This document shows, piece after piece, positions 35,622 to 47,483 of a stretch of 64,000 bases of DNA; within the stretch, counting starts at the first letter, position 1; each line of letters opens with the position of its first letter. Under the pieces are notes generated by a model that worked only from the letters and a program-made list of their open reading frames with translations, had not been told where the DNA came from and did not search any database. The stretch comes from Gnetum montanum (taxonomy: Eukaryota > Streptophyta > Gnetopsida > Gnetales > Gnetaceae). The stretch lies in contig MNCI01001360.1 in assembly GCA_015680685.1 (NCBI GenBank), positions 329,623 to 393,622 of the forward strand, given 5' to 3'. The position numbers were made by a program, and so were the translations under genes.

Positions 35622-35723
35622 NNNNNNNNNNNNNNNNNNNNNNNNNNNNNNNNNNNNNNNNNNNNNNNNNNNNNNNNNNNNNNNNNNNNNNNNNNNNNNN
35701 NNNNNNNNNNNNNNNNNNNNNNN
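35622..35723. other. Assembly gap (102 N) inside the LINE
   Basis: Unknown sequence between the LINE zinc-binding domain and its 3' untranslated tail (35724-35980). Confidence 0.95.
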
Positions 35724-35980
35724 ATCCTTAATTGAGAGCTCTTTGCCTCATCTAATTCTATTTCATTCTATTTTGTAACAAGCCAGTATGTGTGGACATT
35801 TGGTTGTGCCCCAACTTGGGTTTCCTCCTTTAATACTTGTTTATTTCTAAGGCATTTCCTAAGTTTCATTCACAATGCTCTTAGTTTTCCCTTCCCCTTA
35901 ACCCTATGAATTATTCAAGTTGTTGTAATTGATGCACCTTTAATTTCAATAAAACTTCTTTTGGGGTCCGACACCCCCCC

Positions 35981-36250
35981 ACATTGTAGCAGGGAATAGG
36001 TAGCACATTAGCAAGAAGAGAAAATAAGCAGCACGTTACAATAGGTGGGTGGTGCATTACCATAGGCAACAAGCAATGTGGGGCGCATTATAGGAATTGT
36101 AAGAAGAGGGAATTGTCAGCCCATCACACTGTAGCAAGGGATTGTAACAAGAGGGAATTGTAGGCCCAATCACATGGTAGCAGGGACTTGCGCCTCGCAA
36201 TAGGCGGCAGCACATAGGCGACTGGTAACATTTTAATTACGATGATATGA
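35981..36250. repeat. Degenerate AATATTGT-rich repeat, right part
   Basis: It continues the tract at 30717-31890 with motifs such as ATTGTAGCAGGGAAT, GGAATTGTAAGAAGAGGG and CATGGTAGCAGGGA. It shows that the LINE split one repeat block. Confidence 0.55.
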
Positions 36251-38316
36251 TATGCAGGGAAAAAGTGACAAAGATCACCAACCTTATTTAATGCGTCCAA
36301 CTATCATTGTCATTGGCATCCATGGCTTTTACTATGTCCTAATAAAAATTTCACGTTCTCTACCAAGGCTTCCTTGGATTGGATAGGATTTGAGGTACAT
36401 GCCTTATCATGTTAGTAGAAAACTATTGTTTCAAATTTGTTGATTTTATCTTTAACCTTTTAACATTTTGTTATGATACTGAGCCTATTTGAGTAATAAT
36501 TCGCAAAAGACTACGATGATCCTAATGCCATCCACCTGCTCTTGCTCCAAGTCGACATTTCTACGTTTTGTTTGTTTTGATTCTAAATTCTCTTTGTTTA
36601 CCTGTTCAAATAAAAAAGTTATATGAATATAGTTAATATGTTTGATTAAAAATATTAAATATTTTTTATTTTTAAATTTTGTTACTTTGCACCTCAAGAA
36701 GCTATTATCTATAAATGAAAAGATTTATCACAAAATTTTTCCTTATATTTTCTTAGAATGGATATTACTAGTTTTGTTTGGAGAGTAAAAATTTATCTAT
36801 GTGGCAAATTAAATGCTAAAATTCGTTCTAATCAAATCCCTATTTTTAGCAAAGAGGCTACTTTTGGTAGCTATCATGCTACTAAAATACTTTGCTTGAA
36901 ATCAGTATCCTCCTTCCTCATCTACCTCTTGACCCTTGGAGTATACAAGGATAACTCTTAGACACCCAACAATTTGCCCGTTGGAATTTGAGGTAATTAA
37001 AACATACGTACACCCCAAGATATATAGTCTACATAGAATTTTATAATTCAACGTTGACCAAAATTGAACTTGTTGATGTGGAAATTTGGGCTATGAGGCA
37101 AACTAACATGCAACACCCCTAAAGTGCATGATTTGGCAAGGTTGTTGCCTAAATCACCTTGCTTATGGGCACAACTAGCCTAGGAATTGTCTCGAGTGGA
37201 AGAGAAAATGTAATTGATAATTTTAACAGAACTTAAAATATAAAAGAAAAGTAGAAATATTAAAGATAAAATATATTCATTAAATTAAAGTAATAAAAAT
37301 TAACACTTTATCACATAAATCCCAACATGGATGAACATAAATAAAATATCAAGATAGAAAAAAGGGGGAAGGGGGGTGTGGAGGGACGTGGACTTAGCAA
37401 ACTATTAATTGATCCATCCACTTTGGTGATTCTTTGAAGATGGGTTTTGCATATTCTCCTAAAGGTTCTTGCAATAAGATTGGGTGGACCAAGTTAGCTA
37501 CTTGGTTCGACTCTCAAGCTCCCATAGGTGGGAAATCACCACCTACTTCTTGTTGGGATGCTAACCCAACCTTTCTCCCAGTCCTTGTAGTCCAACTCAA
37601 GGGAAAGCCTTTTAAGTCTCTTGTATAGTGTAACCTCAATGGCTTCTTTCTCTAACCAGTTTGAGGGAGTAATCAGAATAGGGCTAAGACTATGATAAGA
37701 CAAAGGGGTGTAAGATAGGGAAGAAAAGGGGGATGCTATTGGAGAGGAGATGGGAGGAGGGAATGAAGAAGAAGCCCTTTTGCTAATTGCTAGCCTCTCA
37801 TTGATTGTTGGATGGTGATGTCCTCATTTCTACCTGAGGAGGCCTTTTATAGGGCTTTCTTCTTCTTTTCTTTTCTCTCTTCATTTTCTGAAAGGAAGAG
37901 GAACTGGACATGTGTCTGCCCACTTGGCTACCTTGCATGATCTCTTGCATCAAATGTGGTAATGCATGGATCCTCCAAATCTCCTTGGTGATTTGGATCT
38001 CCTTGGTTTCTTCCATGCTTGAGACTTGTCAATCAAAAATTAAAGAAAAACTAAGAGTATCTATAAAGTCATAAATTTTAATAAATGATATATATATATA
38101 TATATATATAATGACTTGGTTGCTAATAGGTGATGTGTTGTAAGCTAGCAATGTGGGTAGCGGGTAATGGGAAAAGGTAGGGTAAGGTAGAAAGAGCTCT
38201 ATGCAAGTAGTGTCCTTTGGGCGTATCACTATCATGTACTCATCAGTCAATGGTGGTACATCGTAATGGCATTCTCTTTCCATTAGCATCGTAGTAGCAT
38301 AATTTGACCATACCAA
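36251..38316. other. Unannotated flank of element C LTR
   Basis: 36302-36693 is shared with 17607-18012; the rest is unique in this window. Only short ORFs occur, such as a Lys/Arg-rich 72-codon frame on the minus strand at 37798-38016, and none is recognisable. A (TA)n run lies at about 38087-38110. Confidence 0.4.
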
Positions 38317-39527
38317 ATTTGTAGTAATGGTGGTGGTAGTAGAATGGGATGATGGATGTTAGGAATAGATGCTACAAGAGGCCACAAGGCCTACTTGGTG
38401 AGGCCTTTTGTGGGGCATGTGTGGTGTAGGAAGGATGGAAAGGATAGGGGATTACATGGCACATGCCACAACAAACAGAGGTTAATAGTGTTGGGGCCTA
38501 AGCAAAGTGAAGGTTTGGGTAGCAATAGTAGTGATGCGGTGCAATGCGATCATAGCAAAAGATATGTGGCAAGGAAAATATAGATGGAAGCTGGTAGAGC
38601 AAAGGACTACATGCATAAGTGGTGAAGGGTAGTGGCCATGGCTATGGTGACCTACATTGGTGCCCTAGGACTTGTGATTATGCTACAAGATGCAATGCGA
38701 TGGTGCAATTTGCTAGATTGCATAACCTTTTGTAGGGTCTACGAGGCCAGCTACAAGGAAAGGATGGTGCCCTTGAAAAATGGTGCACTATGGAGTAGTG
38801 CAAGGTGGAGCAATGCAACGATGGTGGTGTTGCTACCTTAGGTGGGTTTCCATTCTGGTGGGTTATAGGCAATGGCAGGCCACTGACACACTTGGAACAA
38901 CTTGGGCATGTGCGAAGGTAGAATAAAGTAAGGGAAAAGGCTAGGAAAATGGCAAGAAACTATCATGATGTGCGCTTGGGTAGAGAGAAATAGATGGTAG
39001 AGGAAAATGAGACAATGGCACATGAGAAACACCAAAGATATGTCAAGAGTAATGTAGTAGGTGCACATGAGTTGTGGATAAGGGTTTCTAGGTTGTAGTG
39101 GCCCCAACGTGGTTATGGAGAGAGAGAAAGGTGATTCAGTAAGCTAAAAGATCAAGCAATGGTAATCGAAACTAATGTAACTAAAATTTTAAAGAAAATA
39201 AAAGGTAGATAGCTACTTATAATTTTAATTATCAAGCAATATTTTAGCTATTGTAGAAAGCAAGGAAAAATTTTGTTCATTTCCAAGTAATCGAAATTTA
39301 TCTTGCATTGGCATTAAGAAGCACTAACAATAATCTTTACATCACAACTGTAGTAGCACCATTGTACTAAGAGAGAACTGGTGTGATAGTGGTAGTCACT
39401 TAGATTTGATTAAAGAACTACTTCTAGTTTGATTATTTTCACTTAGTTTCATGTTATGGGCTCTGGAGATGAAAGGATAAGGTCGAAAGGATAAGGTCTT
39501 ATTCATTGGTGATGTTAATGCCAACAT
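38317..39527 (-). repeat. Element C 3' LTR
   Basis: It aligns with 57658-58877 over about 1.2 kb (for example GTAGTAGAATGGGATGA, ACAAGAGGCCA, TTGGTGAGGCCTTTT and GTACTAAGAGAG in the same order) with many differences. On the minus strand it starts TGTTGGCATTAACATCACC at about 39527. It lies downstream of the element C integrase in the right orientation for a 3' LTR. The left end, where homology stops near AAATTTGTAG, is approximate. Confidence 0.6.
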
Positions 39528-40528
39528 TAAGCTCCAACCAAATCAATAAAGAAAACATCAAGTGGTCCACCAATATATTTATTATTACTATTATTATAAA
39601 TATATACTATATCATAAATATATATATATATATATATATATATTAGTACATAATAATTACAACTATTTTAGATAAAATGTAAACCTAATATTACATGCCT
39701 TTAGAAACATGCCTAAAGAAGTTAATTCAAGGTTTTAAGAATTTTATTAAGGAACACAAATGAATCAAGGTACTATCTTGTAGCTCTTCAATACATACGT
39801 CAACAAATTTAATCATGAGATCGTTGGTGGTTTTAGTTAAAAGAATCAAATCAATTATTATTATTATTATTATTGAAGGAAAGGGAAGAACTCTAGCTAT
39901 GTGCTATCATTATGAACTCAAAGATTAATCACTATGAATCATGGTTGAGCATGAGAAAGAATAAACTTTCCATTCCAATAGTGGGATGCTAGCTCAAATT
40001 CTTTCTAGCACATCGTGAATTCCTCACATTGAGTTATCTCATCATAATCTAGGATGGATCATCAAATTATAGAAATAACTCAAAATTATATGTGTCATAT
40101 TAAATAGACACAACCTAAAAGACAATGTCATGGCATCAAGTCAACTTCAAAGGTAGCACCATAAAACATCATATAGATAATAGGTAACTTAATAAGATAT
40201 GATTCTTATGAGTTAGCCTCAAGGAACTCATTTTTAAATTTATTTAACAAAGAAAGAAAGAATTAGAGGGATTCCCATAATTGATAGAGTACCCTTAATA
40301 AAATACTAAGTCTTGAATTTATATATATTTTAGATTTACTTCTAAGGCATGCACCTATATGAATATGGACCTAAAGCTATATGTTGTGCATGATACTACA
40401 ATAAAATATGATATAAATACAATAGGATGAATTGCATTTTATTCAACTATGTATGATATCTAATGCAGTTTATATGGATATGTGTGTGTGTTTGTGTATG
40501 TATGTATTTATAACTATAATTTATTAAA
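39528..40528. other. Element C spacer between pol and LTR (second copy)
   Basis: Counterpart of 18248-19242, with a longer (TA)n run at about 39619-39643. Non-coding. Confidence 0.5.
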
Positions 40529-41748
40529 TTATTGATCTACTGGGTGTCCACGTGGAACACCAATATAAAAATGTTTAAGGTGGAATGCATTGAGGTTTCT
40601 AGTAAACTTATTTCCTTGAAGGTTAGCTATCTTGTAAACATTAGGGCCTACAACCTCCATGACTTAGAATGATCCTGACCACATTAGTAAGAACTTAGTT
40701 TGAGGACCTTTTTGCCTAGAATCTTTATCTCTTTTCAAGGCTAGATCACCTATTTGAAAGGATTTAGTGGCAAACTTGTTGTCAAACCATCTTTTAATAA
40801 TGATTTGATGATTTGAAAGGTTTTCCACTACTTTTAAACGTTTAAGTTCAACATCCTAAAGATCATAAGACCTAGTAATGAGACTTTCATCAGGATTTAG
40901 GTAATCCAAGAAGAACTCATAAAAAGGGATTTGCAAGTTGATGGGTAATATAGGTTTTTGCCCATAAACTAGTTCATAAGGGGTGGTCTTGAAAGATTCT
41001 TTGTAATGAATGTGATTTGTCCATTTAGCCCATTTTACTTTTTCATGCCAAGATTTTGGATTGTCATTAATCATCTTTTTAACTCCACCTAGAAGATTCT
41101 TATTGGAATATTCTAGTATTCTATTTACTTGAGGGTAATATTCTATGACACATTTGATTAGGATTTCATTATTCATAGCCCATTCAATGATTTCTACTGA
41201 GATGAAGGTAGGATCATTGTCAACCACTAGTGCATATGGATGTCCACATTAGGTTATAATAACTTCCTCAAGAAATTTAATACCCTCATGAGATGTAGCT
41301 TTTCTAGTTGTCTTGGCTTTTGGCCAATGTGTAGTATAGTTAGTTGCCGTTAAAATAAATTAATGTTGGCTTGATGATGGTGGACTGATGACTCCAATAA
41401 AATCAAGAGTCCATTGTGCAAAAGGTCTTACTTCAATGATGAGTTGAAGAGGTGTTGAGCTTTGATAAGCTCTTCCTTTGAACATTTGACACTGGATACA
41501 AGTTTTGATATATTACAGGCATTAGTGGTCATAGTTGGCCAGTAATAATTTGTCTTTGTAATCTTGTGAGTTAAAGATCAATAGCCTAAGTGTCCTTCAT
41601 CATGTAAGCTTTTTACCAGATCATTGGCTTCTTCTCTATCTAAGAACCTAAGGAGGACTCCTTAAATTTTTTTTTTTGAAAATATTACCATTAATCATGG
41701 TAAATTTAGAGCTTATAGATATTAGTAGTTTACGCTGGTACTTAGATG
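40529..41748 (-). pseudogene. pol: Element C pol remnant, second copy
   Basis: Nearly identical to 19243-20463: the 123-codon open part (40856-41227) differs by two residues, Lys to Thr and Lys to Gln. It has the same VDNDPTFIS and YYPQVNRILEYSNKN integrase motifs and the same tail ending LKHFYIG. It is cut at 41748, inside the linker before the zinc-binding part, by the truncated LTR of element D, whereas the first copy continues another 160 bp. Confidence 0.82.
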
Positions 41749-42363
41749 TACCCAGTGCACACACATAAAAATGCATTACTTCAAGGTCAAAAGTTGATTT
41801 TTAGGTTCCTATGATGATTCCCAATAGTTTCCCTACCTCTAGGAGTTAATTTCAGGTGAAGATTTTGCTCTTTGGTGCCTGTTTTGGGCTGTTTTTGGTG
41901 GTGTACGTTGGGCTATACGCTGGCTAGTGTACAACAAGATGTACCCAGTGTACACACATAAAAATGCATCATTTAGGGCCCAAAATCTGATTTTTAGGAG
42001 GTTGAGAGCTGCTGGGGACTTTAGGAAAGGTCCTAGGGGGTCTAGATGCTCAATTCTATCATGTTTTGTCTCATTTTTGGGGCTCAAAAGTTGCTATACG
42101 CTGGCCTGTACGCTAGCCAGCGTATAGCCCAGCGTGCAGAGCGTATACTTGGTCAATCCCAAGTATTTTGGACCCAAAACATGAAATTCCTGATGCTGGA
42201 TGTTGATGTAGTCACCTGTGGGTCTTGGGAAACTCTTTCTTATTCAATTATGCTCCGTTTGATTCTATTTTTGAGGCTTTCAAGCTTGTTCATGCTGGGG
42301 ACCAACATGACTTAGCTCAATTTCTGTCTACAAGTGTTAGCCAAAATTTTTTGTGGTGTTTCA
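41749..42363 (-). repeat. Element D 3' LTR, truncated
   Basis: Homologous to about 50600-51226 of the 5' LTR. The minus-strand start TGAAACACCACAAAAAATTT lies at 42363. It is broken at 41748 inside the tandem sub-repeat region, where it meets element C pol, so about 1.6 kb is missing. Confidence 0.75.
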
Positions 42364-42377
42364 TTGGCCCCTCTTTG
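42364..42377 (-). promoter_or_regulatory. Element D polypurine tract
   Basis: The minus strand reads AAAGAGGGGCCAA immediately before the LTR start TGAAACACC. Position and purine content fit the second-strand primer. Confidence 0.6.
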
Positions 42378-44109
42378 TTGATGCCTAGAGGAATCAACCT
42401 AATAGGCATTGAAAAAGAAGTACTAAACACCACAAGCAAACTGGTAGCAAGCATTGTCCTTTGGCACTTGGCCAGATGTCATTGCACCGTGTTCAGAAGT
42501 ACCTGGGATTGGGAAATGAAGTTTTGAGATGATGTCTATGGGAAATGTTTGAAAATGTGGGATTGGGAATTGATCAAGGGATTTTTTTGGTGTGGGAGAG
42601 GAGTTTTCATCTTGTGCAAACAATTCATGTTGTTTCTTATCGATGGCCAATATTTGGCAGACTTGGAATCAAGGCATGAGGAGTACATCCTTTGGAGGAA
42701 CGAGACTCTTGAATCATGTTTAAGAGAACTCGTTGCCACAACTAAAGCCACGCAATGAGGTGGTGTGTTATTTTGAGAAATAAGACCCTTGTTTCAAGTT
42801 TAAGGAAACCCATTGTCCAATAGCCAAAGCCACGCAGTGAGATGTAACATGATGGTTTGAGACACGAGTACTTCTTTCTAAGACAATTGCCTTCCCACCT
42901 GGGGCTTGTATGGGAAGTGCCAAGGGTCTTGTGGTTTATTTTGCTCTTTGCTCTTTGATCTTTTCTTTTTCTTTTTTTTTTGGACAGAGCTTTCTTTCAA
43001 TTTTGCACTCATGCTCATGTGCCGTGTTGTGTGTTGCAATTGCTTGAGAGTGTCGCAGCGTGCAACAATGTGCTCAAAGTTTTAGGGTGTACTAGGTGTA
43101 TCTAGGATTGTAACTAGGTAGGAAAGGGAACGAGAGTGTTTGGGAAATGGAGAATGTATCAGGAACTGGGAATGTACTTTTGAACATATTGATTAACCTA
43201 GTTGTGTGCGTCAGAAACAATGTGGTACCTTGTCACCATGATGAAGTGTATCTATGTACGAGCACCACTGGGTGTCATCCTACGAACACAACTCCAAGAA
43301 GACAAGAAAACCACAAGTGAATGAGTGAGCGAACACTTTAGACACGAATGTGGCTGATGAAAATGGAGGCACCATGTGAAACTTAAGGCAAAAAAAATGA
43401 GCGGCAATAGTGTTGTCAGAGCCGATGTGATGAATGATGCAACAGGCATTGATGAAGAAATGTTATGAATTACAGCAGCCGATGAATGTGCTAGAGATGA
43501 TCTTGCTAGTTTATAGTCTTAGTGGACTGTCGTGGGTTAGTTTTACGTCATAACTCGTTGGACGTTGCCAATTTATCGTCGTAACGGATGGTGCGATGGT
43601 AGTTTATAGTCGTGGCGGACTATGAAGAGGCAAGCTAGTTTATAGTCTTAGTAGACTCTGGTGAACAAAACTACGGTAGTTTAATGTCATACCAAACGCT
43701 CTGTGGTATCGAATTTAGGTCATGATGCTAGCACCGCTTTGTGGTGTTAGTTTTGAGTCATAACCTAGGACATTCTGTGGTATCAGTTTACCGTCATGAT
43801 GCTAGGATGATAGTGTGCATTATGAGTGTGACCGGTGGTGTCAGTTTACTATCATGACGCCAGGACAAAGTGTGGTACCAGTTTTAAGTCATGATGCCAG
43901 GACTGTTCTGTGGTATTAGTTTTAGATCGTGATGCTAGGATTGTCGGGGTGGATGCATGCGTGTGCATCTGTATGATCCTGTAAAGAAAAGCAACTAGAG
44001 AAAACAATGTTAAATAGCAACTACAGAAAACATGAGCTGAAATGGACAAGTAAATAGAAAATAATGTGAAAAGGTGGTAGTTTAAGGCCTTTTCGGTCCA
44101 TAGGCTAGT
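42378..44109 (-). other. Element D 3' non-coding region with repeats
   Basis: No coding signature in 1.7 kb. An imperfect duplication of about 85 bp (AAAGCCACGCAATGAGGT near 42740, AAAGCCACGCAGTGAGATG near 42825) is visible. A degenerate repeat of about 50-60 bp, built on GTGGTATCAGTTT and GTCATGATGCTAGGA, fills 43490-43950. Reverse transcriptase and integrase would normally lie here. Confidence 0.6.
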
Positions 44110-45629
44110 TTAAGGCCTTTTCAAGCCACGTGCAAACGCGTAAGCTAGTACCATGCAAACAAAGGTGATGTATTTACAACAAACAAAGGTGAAGAGTGGG
44201 TAGGGATCAGATGTGTTTTTGGCTACAAGGGAGCTTTGATCATGTGGTTGTTTCTTAGCCAGACATGGTTTAGGAGGCGTGCTAGGTTGCTCTGGGAGGC
44301 TTTTAGTTTTTACCACTCGTTCGGGCGTTTTAGCTCTAGGTGTTGCGTTTGTTGCCATGAGTGTTCCATCAAGAGACTCTTCTTTCAAGACTTGTAACAT
44401 GTCTATGTTGTGGATGGCTTGAAAGGAAGTGTTATCGCCATGTATGATGAATTTTCCACCTTCGTATGGAAGGCAGATTTTTTGATGTATCGGTGAGGAA
44501 ACAACCCATTGTTGGGCTAGCCAAGGTCTACCAAGAATCATGTTGAAACTTGGCATCTCTTCTATGATAGTGAACTCCACGCTGGTGGGGAATTGTTCTC
44601 CTGCCACAAAGGCTAAGTTGATTGTGCCCTTAACTGTGACACATGATCCGTTGAAGCATTTTAAACACGTGGTTTTTGTTGGCATGATCTCGTCTGCCAT
44701 GCCTAGTTTGTCGATGACGGAGTATAGAACTACGTTTGTTGTCGTGCCATCATCAATGTGCACTCTGTGAATGGTAAATTTCCCAACACATATGTTAATT
44801 GACAATGGAGCTATTGTGAACTCCCCTCGTTCGGGGTTGACTTTAACGGCATGGCCATAAAAGGCTAAGGTGTTTGAACCCAATCCTTGTGGTGTGTGTT
44901 GTGAAATCATTGCATGGATGGATCCCATGTTAGCAGGGATTTCCTCTATAATAGGAATGGATGCTAACATTTGCGCTAAGGCTTCACGATGAGCCGATGA
45001 TGTCATGACCAGGTCGTACAAGCTCATGGTTGTGTTCTTTTTTTTGAGCATTTGTTTCACCTGGGCCAGTGTAGCTACAAAGTCCGTGTTGTTTGCCGTT
45101 GTGTTGGTTGCCTCTGTATGGGTTGAGGGATTGGGCTTAGTTTGTTTGGGATTAGGGGTAGGGCCCCCAGCATTTGGTTGCTGTGTACTAGGTGTGGCCT
45201 TTGCTTCGACTGTGGGTGTTCGTTGTTCGTTTGTCTTCTTCTACTGCCATTTGGTAGGCTTACCCATGTTGTTGGCAAGGTTGACTCCTAAGGGAGAAGA
45301 GGTTGAGACATTGCCTACGGTTGGGCTCTGGGTAGGTGAGGGGCCATCGTGTGGTGGTACCTTTATGAAAAATGGTAGTTTGGGAGGAGTCGTTGGTGCT
45401 TGAATAGCTTGTTATGGCACCTTGATAACGAAAGGTTTGTTTGCTGTTGTCATTGGTACATCGTACTAGTTTAACGTCTTAGCAGACATATGAGGTGGTG
45501 GTACTTTGACCACGAAAGGTGTTGTTGGTGCTCTAGGTGGCACCTTGATGACGATGGAAGGCCCCTTGCTCATGGAGGTGAAGGGGATTGTTGCCTTGCT
45601 GGGAGGCACATGGATGACAAAAGGTTGGC
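44110..45629 (-). pseudogene. Element D proline-rich linker and aspartic protease
   Basis: The protease cleaves the gag precursor. The open part (45060-44110, 316 codons in the same frame as the linker) has the active-site-like VHIDDGTTTNVVLYSVIDKL with Asp at about 44754, then IIEEMPSFNMILGRPWLAQQ, the flap-to-end motif of plant gypsy retropepsins; the usual D-S/T-G is D-D-G here. Upstream, in the same frame from about 45629, a linker repeats the motif PFVIKVPP or variants about five times (PFVIHVPP, SIVIKVPP, PFVVKVPP, PFVIKVP, PFFIKVPP). This part is in a different frame from gag. The ORF ends naturally (..ARGLKRP) with no link to a reverse transcriptase. Confidence 0.78.
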
Positions 45630-47483
45630 CATAGGTTTAGGCTTACTATCTATGCCAATGAAGTTTATGACATAGGAGGCATCATCTATGCTGGGTTGAT
45701 TTAGGGTGTTGACGTTCAGTTGGCCGCGTTCTATCATTGCTTGTAGATCATCCTATAACGCACGTCAGGTGTCAGTGATGTGATCGAACATCTGGTGGTA
45801 GTGACAAAATTGGTCTAAGTTGAAATGTTGTGGAATTGGGGGCTTGTTTGGTGCTGCTAAGGTGGGGTTCCTTAGTAGCTCACAATACCTATCATATCTT
45901 CGACGAGCATTTTCTGCTACTTGTTTGTATTGGATATGCCCCGTTTTAAGGAGTTTCTCTAGTAGTTCAGAGGGTCGTGTGGGTAGCGGTGTATACTTAG
46001 AGCGATCCTTGTGCTAGAAGTTGGACCTTGGGGTGGCCCCTATCATTGCAGGTAGGTTGGTACTGGTGTTTGTTGTTTTTGTGCTTGCGGCTACAGTTTC
46101 CGTTGTTGTCTGTTATTTGGCAATGTGTTGGTTCTTATAAGCCACATAGGCGGGATCATTGCTGGTTTGTGTAGCTTGTTCAATGTTCTTGATCTGCGTG
46201 AAGGCTTGGCTCAACGTTTGAGCACTTAGGTAGTACAGTTTTGACTTAATGAAGTCATTCACGGCTCCCTTTATAATCGTAAGCAAATACGTTTCAGGGA
46301 TGGGCTCATGAAGTTCGTTAAGGGCTACACTCCATCATTGAATGAACTTCTACACAGGCTCTAGTGGTGCTTGTTTTACTTGTATCAGAATGTCTAGTGT
46401 TGCTTCAGGCTTCAAGTTGTACTTAAACCTAGTAAAAAAATGGTGTAACAGATCCTCAAGAGAGGATATGAAGTTACATGGTAGGGCTCAGTACCAGTCT
46501 AAGGCTACGCCTGTTAAGGACATAGCGAACACGCGCAAGATTGCATGGGGCCAAGCTTGAAGCAATAGAGTTTTTGATCGAAATGTGACTAAGTGAGCAT
46601 TCGGATCTCCCTTCTCATTGTACTTGGTTAACTAGGGTAGTGTGATTCCCTTGGGTAAAGCTAATAGTGGCACTAAAGAGTTAATTGGATCATCGTGGTA
46701 GAAGTCCAGTACTTTAACTGCTTTGGTGTTGGTGGTTTTGAGGTGCTTTACCTCGTCAGCTAATGCTTGTATCCATTGTTTTTCTTCTATCCACTCTTGA
46801 GTGGTAGGAAAATTAGTTGGTTGGAGAGAATGTTGGGTTGTCATTTTTTGCTGTGGAGAAACATTCAGAGTTTTGGTTGCGGGGTGTGGCACATTGAAGT
46901 GAGTGGGTAGTTGAACAAGGGATATGGTTCCTTGCCTAGCCACAAATTGTGAAGTGACACCCTAAATGTATGGGGCTGATGTAACAAAAGTGGCCCCATG
47001 TGTTTTCACTAGCGGCATGTATTAGGTGGACATGGATGTGGGTAGTCCATGTCAGGACGTTGGTGCTTACGTGCTCATTGATGCGTGGTGAGGGACTGTT
47101 TGTCCCATGCGAGGGTGGAATGATGGGTTGACATAGGCATGGGGACTGAGGGTGTGGTATGAATCCTTAGGTTCAGATTGTTCCTTGAAGTCATCTACAT
47201 CATGTTGGTTTTGGGGCTCCTTAGTGGGTCGCCATGTGTTTTGGCTCCTTGCCAGAAGAAGCTTAGAGATGAGTTGGTGGTGAGGCCTAGAAAGGGGGAT
47301 GATGTCATATACAGAGGGGATGAATTCATGACCTCCCATGTATATGCGCTCAAAGTTTCATTTCACTTCCTTCTTTATGTGGTCAATGGGAAGGTTTGCC
47401 TGAATCTTCACACAGATGTAGTTATATTGTTCTTGTGTGAGGATTACGTGGGCATGTGTGTTGGAAATCTAGGAAGACTCCAT
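45630..47483 (-). pseudogene. gag: Element D gag (decayed)
   Basis: One frame runs from the ATG at 47483 (MESS, stop, ISNTHAHVIL) to about 45630 with about fifteen stops, mostly C-to-T type. Residues MGGHEFIPSVYDIIPLSRP follow at 47339. The gag core reads YNEKGDPNAHLVTFRS, AMSLTGVALDWY, HHFFTRFKYN, then LIQVKQAPLEPV, the typical plant Tat/Ogre gag fold region (about 46610-46330). A zinc-binding remnant, CHYHQMFDHITDT with the last Cys lost, lies at about 45795. A frame change near 45630 leads into the protease frame. Confidence 0.82.

Larger units (their letters stand above)
31891..35980 (+). mobile_element. L1-type LINE, 5' truncated
   Basis: A non-LTR retrotransposon in the AATATTGT repeat. 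The flanks align with an uninterrupted relative at about 36106-36140 (AGCCCATCAC then ACTGTAGCA), which locates the ends at about 31890/31891 and 35980/35981. Only ORF2 is present, and the ORF1 region is missing. The 3' end reads AATAAAACTTCTTTTGGGGT then a C run, with no poly(A) tail. No clear target-site duplication is seen. The window's other LINE fragment (16188-16807) is a duplicate of its 3' part. Confidence 0.8.
35101..41748 (+). repeat. Segmental duplication, long copy (partner 16188-20463)
   Basis: See the partner entry. This copy keeps an upstream LINE and a complete family-C LTR, so it is closer to the original order. Its right edge is 41748, where the integrase remnant jumps into the LTR of element D. 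Confidence 0.85.

Noticed and set aside
42225-42527. Plus-strand ORF sharing a stretch with 51088-51501
   Set aside because: The shared part is the two LTRs of element D read antisense; identity reflects LTR duplication, not a gene.
43000-43480. Possible host exon in element D 3' region
   Set aside because: Only short frames, no splice-bounded open stretch and no recognised protein.
45005-45403. Plus-strand ORF with a hydrophobic start, env-like at first sight
   Set aside because: Antisense to the element D gag-protease linker.
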